Below are positions 1 to 5,516 of a stretch of DNA of 13,042 bases, piece after piece (position 1 is the first letter of the stretch; every line of letters starts with the position of its first letter). The notes beneath the pieces were generated by a model that worked only from the letters and a program-made list of their open reading frames with translations, was not told the origin of the DNA and did no database searches. The translations under genes were made by a program, and so were the position numbers. Origin of the DNA: Candidatus Planktophila sp. (GTDB lineage Bacteria; Actinomycetota; Actinomycetes; Nanopelagicales; Nanopelagicaceae); the NCBI GenBank assembly GCA_024641555.1, contig JAHECV010000003.1, positions 1 through 13,042 of the forward strand, read 5' to 3'.

Positions 1-63
1 CTTGAGGCGATTGCAAGTCGATTAGGATTTGTCGATCAATTCACAGAACTGCTGGAGTTATAA
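1..63 (+). CDS. C-terminal tail of upstream gene, possibly TadA-associated protein
   Basis: Frame 1 is open from the window edge to a TAA at 61-63 and encodes the last 20 residues of a protein ending ...ASRLGFVDQFTELLEL. Its stop lies 29 bases before tadA on the same strand, so the two probably share a transcript. The short segment resembles, from memory, the C-terminus of the actinobacterial tRNA adenosine deaminase-associated protein, which commonly precedes tadA and ends with an 'I-A-x-R-L-G-F' stretch. Twenty residues are too few for a firm call. The reading frame and stop are seen directly; the family is inferred. Confidence 0.55.
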   Translation, partial: LEAIASRLGFVDQFTELLEL

Positions 64-92
64 CTATTTCTGCTCAAACACCTGAGGCACTG

Positions 93-524
93 ATGCTTGA
101 AGCAATTGCGGTCGCACGTCACGCTGCAAGCACAGGAGATGTTCCTGTTGGCGCTATCGTAATTAATCAAGATGGAGTCGTAATCGGTACAGGTTCGAAT
201 GAACGAGAAGCAAATAATGATCCAACGGCTCATGCAGAAATTGTGGCTATTCGAAATGCGGCAGCACGTTTGCAGAAATCTCGTCTGGACGGCTGCACGT
301 TAATTGTTACCTTAGAACCGTGCCCAATGTGTGCAGGTGCAATTGCACAATCAAGAATTTCAAATTTAATTTTTGGCGCATGGGATGCAAAAGGTGGCGC
401 TGTCGGCTCAGTTTGGGATGTTATTCGCGATCCCAGGGCGCTCTATAAATTGGAGGTCACTTCTGGTGTGCTTGAAACCGAGTGTGCAGAGCTACTTCGT
501 GATTTTTTTGAAGGGCAACGTTAA
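93..524 (+). CDS. tadA: tRNA-specific adenosine deaminase TadA
   Basis: This 143-residue protein is a zinc-dependent deaminase of the cytidine/deoxycytidylate deaminase fold. The family converts adenosine 34 of tRNA-Arg(ACG) to inosine so that one tRNA can read several codons. The HAE motif (His47, Ala48, Glu49) supplies a zinc ligand and the proton-shuttling glutamate. The PCPMC motif (76-80) supplies the other zinc ligands, Cys77 and Cys80. The N-terminal GDVPVGAIV stretch (15-23) is typical of TadA rather than of free-base deaminases. Length is close to the family norm. A TGAGG at 83-87 lies five bases before ATG 93 and supports this start; the frame is open further upstream but holds no better start. 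The stop overlaps the convergent transporter gene by four bases. Confidence 0.95.
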   Translation: MLEAIAVARHAASTGDVPVGAIVINQDGVVIGTGSNEREANNDPTAHAEIVAIRNAAARLQKSRLDGCTLIVTLEPCPMCAGAIAQSRISNLIFGAWDAKGGAVGSVWDVIRDPRALYKLEVTSGVLETECAELLRDFFEGQR

Positions 525-2860
525 ACGAGAAGTTCGTAAGAAGGGTTCAAGATAGTTAGGACTCCATCTTCTTCACCGACCATGCCTTCAGCGCGAATCT
601 GTGAGCCAACTTCAAGGCCAGCGATTTCACGACGTCCCAAGAAGTGAAGTGTTACTCCTCCGGTTTGATCCCAAACTTCTACTTGTAGAAGTGGCGCCGA
701 ACCACGTGGTGCATTCTTTATCGCAGTGACCTGTCCTTGCACATGAGCGCGCTTGCGCCATTCAATTTTTCCGATAGGCGTCATATCTTCTGCGTAGTGA
801 CTGATCGGTTCAATTTTCTTTATAACCTCTTGAACGGGTTTAAATTCTGCGACCGGAGCAACTGCAGGTTTAACTTCGTGGCTTGGGTGAACTGTTAACT
901 TCGCCGCAGATGTAATTCGATCAACGTCAAAAGGAACAATCGTTGCCACCACACGTTGCAACTGCGAAATCGGTGCGGCGATTTCTTCTGCTGTTTGATC
1001 ATGTAGCAAGCGACCTAAGAAGCCTGAATATGCGCGACGTGGAAGTAGAAGAGTTAACTCGACATCGCTCTTTTCAGTCATACGAATTGCGTAATCTAAC
1101 GCCGAGTTTGCCAGGCGGCGATCAGGGCAATCAATAAACTCGAGAGTTACATCATCAAGGGCATCTGATTGCGCCCAAGCTTCTTTAATTTCTTCAGCAC
1201 GACGATCATCGATAACAAAGTGAACCGCGCTCAAGTTTCTTGGCTTTAGGCTGCGCGCATAACGAATAGCACCGACTGTTGCAATATCCACGTTGTCAAC
1301 CAACACAGTTACATTATGGCGAGCGATAGTTGTTGCACGTTCTTGTTCTTGTCGCACTGAAAGTGCTTCTTGCTCGCGAGTGTATTGACGTCGCAAGCGA
1401 AGGAAACTCATAACCAAAATTGGCGCCGTAACTAAGACCAGCCAAGCGCCTTCGGTAAATTTCACGACGGAGAAGATGATCACAATTATTAAAGAAACAG
1501 ATCCAGCTACTGAGTTAATAACAACTCGAATACGCCATCCGTTTGGCTTAGTTCGTAATGAATGCTTGGTCATTCCAAAGCCAGCAAGTGTAAAACCTGT
1601 AAAAACACCAAGTGCATAGAAGGCCACGAGGTGTTCAACTGAACCTGCAGTAATCAGAACCAATAAAATTCCGCCGCCAGAGAGCAATAAAATTCCATTT
1701 GAGAAAGCTAAACGGTGTCCGCGCTTAGTAAGTTGGCGCGGCAGATAACCATCAGAGGCGACGAAGTTACATAGCAAAGGGAAAGCGCTGTAAGTGGTGT
1801 TGGCACCGGCAAAGAGAATGAGCATTGTTGCTAACTGAACCAAGATAAACATGACGCTGCCAAATGCACCTTCACCCACTGCCGCTTTAGCAATTTGTGA
1901 GATAACTGTCGGGGTTCCTGATTCGTATGGCATCGCATGAATGTGATGTGCAAAGTAGGAAACTCCTAGAACCAGCGTTCCAAGAATGCAACTCATTACA
2001 ACCAGAGTGCGTTTAGCATTTACATGTTCTGGGGTTTTAAAGAGCGCAACACCGTCAGAGATCGCTTCTAAACCAGTAAGCGATGAACCACCGTTTGCGA
2101 ATGCGCGAAGCAGGATAAAAATCGCCGCTCCCGTTAAGAGCCCTTGCTCTTGGCCAATATGAACTGCGCCAGGAAGATCCGTCGCTAATACTGGAAGCGT
2201 GCCCTGTGATAGACGCCAAAGCCCCATTCCAAAAACAATCATCATGCAACCAACGAAGAAATAAGTTGGGAAGGCAAATGCCTTTCCAGCTTCTTTCACA
2301 CCACGTAAATTTCCATAAGTTAGAAAAGCGATAACTGCAAAGATCATCGGCATTTTCCACGGACCAAGCGATGGGAAAGTGGAAATAATTGCAGCAACAC
2401 CCGCGGCTGATTGAATTGCCACTGTCACGATGTAGTCGAGCATCAGCGCAACGGCGGCAATTTGCGCGACAATCGGCCCGAAGTTATCTCTCGAAACTAT
2501 GTATGCCCCACCTGTTTTTGTGTAAACATCTATCACGTTGCGATATGAAAGTGTGATTAATACCAAAATTGCCAAAACAACTGCGGTCATTGGCATCAAG
2601 ATTGCAAATGCTGCCAATCCAAAAGCTGGAAGTAGTGCGATGAGAATCTGTTCACTGCCGTAAGCAGACGATGAAATACAGTCTGAGGAAAGGATTCCGA
2701 GTGCATAGCGTTTAGAAAGTCGTTGATGACCGAGTGAGTGGCGATTTAGCGCACCACCCAGGAAAGCTCGTTTAATTTTGTAGCTAAGCGGATCGCTCAA
2801 GTGTGCGTGATCCGTCATTGCAACAGGCTGAGGTGCACCATCTGTCCACGACTTTGGCAC
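521..2860 (-). CDS. KimA/KUP-like potassium importer with C-terminal OB-fold
   Basis: This protein of about 779 residues belongs to the APC superfamily. Residues about 52-488 form roughly twelve hydrophobic segments. They match, from memory, B. subtilis KimA, a proton-coupled potassium importer: the LSSDCISSSAYGSEQI block, LDYIVTVA, SSLTGLEAIS and FYALGVF all align. The residues I recall as lining the KimA potassium site appear conserved (Asp60, Tyr67, Asp142, Thr146, Thr262, Glu265, Tyr415). A cytoplasmic domain resembling UspA follows (about 513-648), then a Pro/Val/Glu-rich linker (648-690). Residues about 696-779 form an OB-fold domain resembling the small OB-fold proteins that are separate genes in many actinobacteria. 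KimA is about 607 residues, so the tail is additional. Automated annotation would probably say 'amino acid permease'. The start is GTG 2860, chosen over TTG 2866 because AAGGAG at 2867-2872 lies six bases upstream of it. Confidence 0.85.
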   Translation of the reverse strand: MPKSWTDGAPQPVAMTDHAHLSDPLSYKIKRAFLGGALNRHSLGHQRLSKRYALGILSSDCISSSAYGSEQILIALLPAFGLAAFAILMPMTAVVLAILVLITLSYRNVIDVYTKTGGAYIVSRDNFGPIVAQIAAVALMLDYIVTVAIQSAAGVAAIISTFPSLGPWKMPMIFAVIAFLTYGNLRGVKEAGKAFAFPTYFFVGCMMIVFGMGLWRLSQGTLPVLATDLPGAVHIGQEQGLLTGAAIFILLRAFANGGSSLTGLEAISDGVALFKTPEHVNAKRTLVVMSCILGTLVLGVSYFAHHIHAMPYESGTPTVISQIAKAAVGEGAFGSVMFILVQLATMLILFAGANTTYSAFPLLCNFVASDGYLPRQLTKRGHRLAFSNGILLLSGGGILLVLITAGSVEHLVAFYALGVFTGFTLAGFGMTKHSLRTKPNGWRIRVVINSVAGSVSLIIVIIFSVVKFTEGAWLVLVTAPILVMSFLRLRRQYTREQEALSVRQEQERATTIARHNVTVLVDNVDIATVGAIRYARSLKPRNLSAVHFVIDDRRAEEIKEAWAQSDALDDVTLEFIDCPDRRLANSALDYAIRMTEKSDVELTLLLPRRAYSGFLGRLLHDQTAEEIAAPISQLQRVVATIVPFDVDRITSAAKLTVHPSHEVKPAVAPVAEFKPVQEVIKKIEPISHYAEDMTPIGKIEWRKRAHVQGQVTAIKNAPRGSAPLLQVEVWDQTGGVTLHFLGRREIAGLEVGSQIRAEGMVGEEDGVLTILNPSYELLV

Positions 2861-2866
2861 TTTCAA

Positions 2867-2872
2867 CTCCTT
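2867..2872 (-). promoter_or_regulatory. Ribosome binding site deciding the transporter start
   Basis: On the minus strand this hexamer reads AAGGAG. It touches the TTG codon at 2864-2866 directly, leaving no spacer, but lies six bases from the in-frame GTG at 2858-2860. That spacing is normal for initiation, so GTG is the better start and the protein loses two residues compared with the longest frame. Confidence 0.7.
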
Positions 2873-2910
2873 GCGGTTTCCGCGGCTGGCGCGTCTAATT
2901 ACCTGTTCAG

Positions 2911-2916
2911 TATGCT
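2911..2916 (+). promoter_or_regulatory. -10 element of leaderless gabD promoter
   Basis: TATGCT at 2911-2916 fits the TANNNT actinobacterial -10 pattern and is followed by exactly six bases before ATG 2923. Transcription would therefore begin at the A of the start codon, giving a leaderless mRNA. No Shine-Dalgarno sequence lies before the ATG, which agrees. No convincing -35 box is visible. Confidence 0.55.
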
Positions 2917-2917
2917 C

Positions 2918-2923
2918 ATCTTA
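2918..2923 (-). promoter_or_regulatory. Possible -10 element for the divergent transporter gene
   Basis: The minus strand reads TAAGAT here, a good TANNNT match. It would place the transcript start near 2911 and give the transporter mRNA a leader of about 50 bases that includes its AAGGAG site. It interleaves with the plus-strand gabD promoter, so the two could compete for polymerase. Only the motif is seen; CATACT at 2909-2914 (minus) is an alternative. Confidence 0.3.
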
Positions 2924-4341
2924 TGCGCACTCAGTTATATATAGATGGTCAATGGGTCGACGGAAACGGCACTTTGGATGTAATTGATCCAAGTGATGGC
3001 TCGGTAATCGCCAAAGTTGCCACCGCCGGAGATGCCGAAATCGAGGCCGCCCTAGCTGCCGCCGATCGCGCCGCACCTGCTTGGGCCAAGACCGCACCGC
3101 GCGTACGCGCCGAAATTCTGCGCAAAGCATTTGAGTTAATGACGCAAGAAGCCGATTATCTAGCTGAGTTAATCTCTAAAGAGAATGGCAAGGCGCTACC
3201 TGATGCAAAAGGTGAAGTCGCGTACGCTGCCGAATTTTTCCGCTGGTTTTCTGAAGAAGCTGTTCGAATCTCAGGCGATTTCCGCATGTCTCCAAGCGGT
3301 GACAAACGAATATTAGTTACCCATCAACCAATCGGACTTTCAATTCTAATTACGCCATGGAACTTCCCTGCCGGAATGGCAACTCGCAAGATTGGACCTG
3401 CAATAGCCGCAGGTTGCACGATGATTTTGAAACCTGCTGGTGAAACTCCACTGACTGCGCTCGCCATCGTTGACATCCTTGATCGTGCTGACGTTCCAAA
3501 GGGCGTTGTTAATTTAATTCTTCCAACACCAACTGGTCCTGCGATCGCCAAGATGTTGCACGATCCACGAGTTAAGAACCTGTCATTTACAGGTTCAACT
3601 GAAGTAGGCCGAATCATTCTGAAAGAGGCTGCAGATAACGTTATTCGCTGCTCAATGGAGCTCGGCGGAAACGCACCATTTGTTGTAATGGATGATGCCA
3701 ATGTTGATGAAGCAGTTAAGGGATTGATGTTGGCGAAGATGCGCAACGGTGGCGCTGCTTGCACCGCTGCAAATCGCGTTTATGTACAACGTCCAGTCGC
3801 AAAAGAATTCATGGAAAAATTTGCGACAGCGATGGGCTCATTTGTGATGGGTCGCGGACGTGATGCGGGAGTACAACTCGGCGCCAGTGTTTCTGTAAAA
3901 GAGCGTAACAAGATTGCAGAACTGGTAGATAACTCAATCAAGTCCGGTGCAAAGGTATTAACAGGCGGTAAGACCCCAGATGGACCTGGCGCTTTCTATC
4001 CTGCAACTGTTCTAGAAGTAGATAAGGCAGCGGAAATACTTAACCATGAAGTCTTCGGACCAGTGGCTCCAGTAGTTGTATTTGATACAGACGCCGAAGC
4101 GATTGAACTCGCAAACAGCACCGACTTCGGACTTATTAGCTACGTTTACTCTGAAGACTTAAAACGCGCGATTCAGATCTCTGAAGCCCTTGAATCCGGA
4201 ATGGTTGCAATTAACCGCGGACTTATCTCTGATCCTGCTGCACCTTTCGGTGGCGTTAAGCAGAGCGGTCTTGGCCGCGAAGGTGGCTTCGATGGCATTC
4301 ACGAATTCCTCGAGACTAAATACATCGGCGTCGAGATTTAA
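2923..4341 (+). CDS. gabD: NAD(P)-dependent succinate-semialdehyde dehydrogenase
   Basis: This 472-residue aldehyde dehydrogenase oxidises, by family, succinate semialdehyde to succinate, feeding GABA-shunt carbon into the TCA cycle in the cytoplasm. The fold signatures are in order: TPWNFP (144-149, Asn147), ILKPAGETP (Lys170), FTGSTEVGR (222-230, nucleotide loop), MELGGNAP (Glu246, general base), the catalytic Cys280 in AACTAANR, and EVFGP (376-380). The CTAANR context is typical of actinobacterial SSADH, whereas E. coli GabD has a second nearby cysteine. Substrate choice within the superfamily is hard to read from sequence; a related semialdehyde or aliphatic aldehyde is possible. No GABA transaminase or transporter is nearby. 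The start fits a leaderless promoter. Codons about 27-66 are markedly GC-rich compared with the rest of the gene. Confidence 0.85.
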   Translation: MRTQLYIDGQWVDGNGTLDVIDPSDGSVIAKVATAGDAEIEAALAAADRAAPAWAKTAPRVRAEILRKAFELMTQEADYLAELISKENGKALPDAKGEVAYAAEFFRWFSEEAVRISGDFRMSPSGDKRILVTHQPIGLSILITPWNFPAGMATRKIGPAIAAGCTMILKPAGETPLTALAIVDILDRADVPKGVVNLILPTPTGPAIAKMLHDPRVKNLSFTGSTEVGRIILKEAADNVIRCSMELGGNAPFVVMDDANVDEAVKGLMLAKMRNGGAACTAANRVYVQRPVAKEFMEKFATAMGSFVMGRGRDAGVQLGASVSVKERNKIAELVDNSIKSGAKVLTGGKTPDGPGAFYPATVLEVDKAAEILNHEVFGPVAPVVVFDTDAEAIELANSTDFGLISYVYSEDLKRAIQISEALESGMVAINRGLISDPAAPFGGVKQSGLGREGGFDGIHEFLETKYIGVEI

Positions 4342-4359
4342 ATTAAATTCAAAACGGAA

Positions 4360-4698
4360 TTATTGATTTAGGTCAATTAAATGGTTGGCTTCTGATTTTG
4401 CAAAAAGATGGGGCAGCGCCTTGCGTTTTGCCGACTTACCCCAACCTAGGCGAGACCAACCCTTTTGAAGAATTGAGTTTTTCTCGTCTTGCATAAAATA
4501 AGTACAACCACGTCTATCAAGTTTATAAATTATGCAAATACCATTAACCAAAATTTCTATCGATTTTTCTTCTAGCAATTTTGAAGCCTGTATTTCGTAG
4601 CGAGAGGCGAATCGCTCTTCAAGTTCAAGCACCAATTTGAAATACTTCTGATCCCATTCGGTTTTTCCGATTGAAATTTCTGATCTGGATTCAGGCAT
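4360..4698 (-). CDS. Small hypothetical protein, AT-rich gene
   Basis: I do not recognise this 112-residue protein. It has no signal peptide or membrane segment. The N-terminal half is charged and probably helical (EWDQKYFKLVLELEERFASRYE). A short beta-like stretch follows (SIEILVNGICIIYKL, about 46-60), then a basic, tryptophan-containing C-terminal part (GWSRLGWGKSAKRKALPHLF). The gene is visibly more AT-rich than its neighbours. No Shine-Dalgarno site precedes the ATG, but TAAACT lies exactly six bases upstream, the same leaderless geometry as at gabD and fcl, and this supports both the gene and its start. It lies 15 bases downstream of the secreted-protein gene on the same strand. Its stop is 18 bases from the convergent gabD stop. 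Confidence 0.6.
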   Translation of the reverse strand: MPESRSEISIGKTEWDQKYFKLVLELEERFASRYEIQASKLLEEKSIEILVNGICIIYKLDRRGCTYFMQDEKNSILQKGWSRLGWGKSAKRKALPHLFAKSEANHLIDLNQ

Positions 4699-4704
4699 AA
4701 ATAA

Positions 4705-4710
4705 AGTTTA
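4705..4710 (-). promoter_or_regulatory. -10 element of leaderless promoter for the 112-residue gene
   Basis: The minus strand reads TAAACT, then six bases, then ATG at 4696-4698. This matches the TANNNT-N6-ATG arrangement at gabD and fcl. The element lies in the 14-base gap after the upstream gene's stop, so the small gene may be transcribed on its own as well as by read-through. Confidence 0.45.
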
Positions 4711-4712
4711 TA

Positions 4713-5180
4713 TCAACTTCCACATTTTAGGAGTTTAGTTTTCTCGGATAAAACCTTCAGCGTTTTACTGGGTTTTCCATCAATTATCGCGCTTGCGTAT
4801 GCAATTCCAAAGTATTTACTTTCTCTCCTATCTTCACATTTTGCATAAGTTTTTTGATTTTTGATCACTCTGTTGGCTTGTATATTGCCCATGATTGAAA
4901 ATTCTTCTTTGGCAACTCGATAATTTTTAATTAGCCCAACCTTGTAAATCTCCACAGTCAGAACCAGGTCGCGCATTGACTTATTACACTTAGAGCGCGC
5001 ATTGACTTTTACCACCCGTAGATTGCGAGTCCGAAGTAAGTTCTCAGAAATATGCGGGTCATCTATCTTGATGTTGCATCTTGTAAGCGGTGGAGTAGCA
5101 ACAGCTTGTGCCGGATTTGATAATAAAAGGTTCAAAGAAAATGCCAAAACTGTAAGAATTGCCGTTAATTTTCTTTTCAT
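4713..5180 (-). CDS. Secreted hypothetical protein with four cysteines
   Basis: This 155-residue protein begins with a clear Sec signal peptide: a basic start (MKRK), a hydrophobic core (LTAILTVLAFSLNLLL) and an AQA cleavage motif near residue 26. It should therefore be exported. There is no lipobox cysteine at the cleavage site and no other membrane segment, so it is probably free or wall-associated. The mature part is basic and carries four cysteines (35, 65, 115, 153), enough for two disulfides. The CNIKIDDPHIS block followed by VNARSKC suggests a small beta-rich domain like those in other secreted actinobacterial proteins of unknown role; I cannot name the family. The gene is AT-rich and begins 58 bases beyond the 3' end of tRNA-Ser. 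No Shine-Dalgarno site is visible. Confidence 0.75.
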   Translation of the reverse strand: MKRKLTAILTVLAFSLNLLLSNPAQAVATPPLTRCNIKIDDPHISENLLRTRNLRVVKVNARSKCNKSMRDLVLTVEIYKVGLIKNYRVAKEEFSIMGNIQANRVIKNQKTYAKCEDRRESKYFGIAYASAIIDGKPSKTLKVLSEKTKLLKCGS

Positions 5181-5186
5181 AAACAG

Positions 5187-5192
5187 ACATTC
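5187..5192 (-). promoter_or_regulatory. Weak -10-like element before the secreted-protein gene
   Basis: The minus strand reads GAATGT followed by six bases and ATG 5180. It keeps the two most conserved -10 positions (A2, T6) and the same N6 spacing as the other leaderless candidates, but lacks the first T. The gene could instead be read from the tRNA-Ser promoter upstream. Confidence 0.25.
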
Positions 5193-5219
5193 TCAAAATT
5201 TCAGAGATCGCCTCGAAAG

Positions 5220-5228
5220 TTATCCACA
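5220..5228 (+). promoter_or_regulatory. Perfect DnaA-box-like 9-mer
   Basis: TTATCCACA at 5220-5228 equals the strict DnaA-box consensus (TTATNCACA). It lies between the secreted-protein gene and the 3' end of tRNA-Ser. I found no second perfect copy nearby, so this is not an origin by itself. A lone box can bind DnaA or arise by chance. Confidence 0.35.
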
Positions 5229-5238
5229 ATCAACCTTC

Positions 5239-5326
5239 TGGCGGAGGATGAGGGATTTGAACCCTCGAAAGGTTGCCCTTTACACGCTTTCCAAGCGTGC
5301 GCACTCGGCCGCTATGCGAATCCTCC
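5239..5326 (-). tRNA. tRNA-Ser(GGA)
   Basis: The minus strand folds into a complete class II tRNA. The acceptor stem GGAGGAT (5326-5320) pairs with ATCCTCC (5249-5243), followed by discriminator G and an encoded CCA (5241-5239). The D stem is GCA/TGC. The anticodon stem CACGC/GCGTG holds the loop TTGGAAA, giving anticodon GGA. The long variable arm AAAGG-GCAA-CCTTT is the hallmark of serine tRNA. The T stem GAGGG/CCCTC holds the loop TTCAAAT. All arms pair without mismatches. The gene is divergent from the SRP RNA. Its leader contains a small hairpin (CGGGA/TCCCG, 5330-5343). Confidence 0.97.
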
Positions 5327-5370
5327 TGGCGGGATCGCTCCCGACTGGCTAAGGGTATAGGTGTAACAAC

Positions 5371-5376
5371 TATCCT
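5371..5376 (+). promoter_or_regulatory. Probable -10 element of the SRP RNA promoter
   Basis: TATCCT at 5371-5376 fits TANNNT and lies about seven bases before the expected 5' end of the SRP RNA near 5383. No clear -35 box is seen. On the opposite strand TATACC (5354-5359) could serve tRNA-Ser, so the short space between the two RNA genes probably holds back-to-back promoters. Confidence 0.4.
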
Positions 5377-5382
5377 TACGCC

Positions 5383-5473
5383 AGATCCCTCACGCGGCAT
5401 TACCGCGCTGAACTCCCCCAGGGTAGGAATACAGCAAGGGTAGGCGTGCTCTGATGGGTGCGTGAGGGGTCCT
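5383..5473 (+). ncRNA. ffs: Small signal recognition particle RNA (4.5S type)
   Basis: This RNA pairs with Ffh to target nascent membrane and exported proteins. The closing helix pairs 5384-5395 with 5460-5471 through twelve pairs, one of them a wobble. The apical part carries the conserved domain IV: CCCCCAGG, a GTA/TAC stem (5423-5425/5430-5432) capped by the GGAA tetraloop (5426-5429), and the asymmetric-loop strand AGCAAGGG (5433-5440). TGAACTCCCCCAGG and CAGCAAGGGTA match, from memory, high-GC Gram-positive SRP RNAs. At about 90 bases it is a compact form without an Alu domain. Exact ends are inferred from the helix. Its position just upstream of dnaX is conserved in many bacteria. Confidence 0.93.
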
Positions 5474-5475
5474 TT

Positions 5476-5493
5476 AAGTATTGTGAAGTATTG
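5476..5493 (+). repeat. Tandem octamer repeat in the dnaX leader
   Basis: AAGTATTG occurs at 5476-5483 and again at 5486-5493, separated by TG, giving a ten-base period. It lies between the SRP RNA and the dnaX ribosome site. The first copy also contains TATTGT (5479-5484), a possible -10 element. Function is unknown. Confidence 0.5.
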
Positions 5494-5516
5494 GAAGCGA
5501 GAAGAGAGGAGTGAAT

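Noticed and set aside
943..1137. Small plus-strand frame inside the transporter gene
   Set aside because: It is a shadow frame of a well-supported gene with no ribosome site or recognisable product.
2861..2866. TTG start for the transporter, giving the longest frame
   Set aside because: AAGGAG directly abuts this TTG with no spacer, while GTG 2860 is six bases away from it.
4342..4362. Terminator hairpin between gabD and the small gene
   Set aside because: AATTC/GAATT makes only a five-pair AT-rich stem without a T-tract, too weak to call.
4342..5238. attL/attR repeats of an integrated element at tRNA-Ser
   Set aside because: No copy of the tRNA 3' end was found at the gabD side, and no integrase is present.
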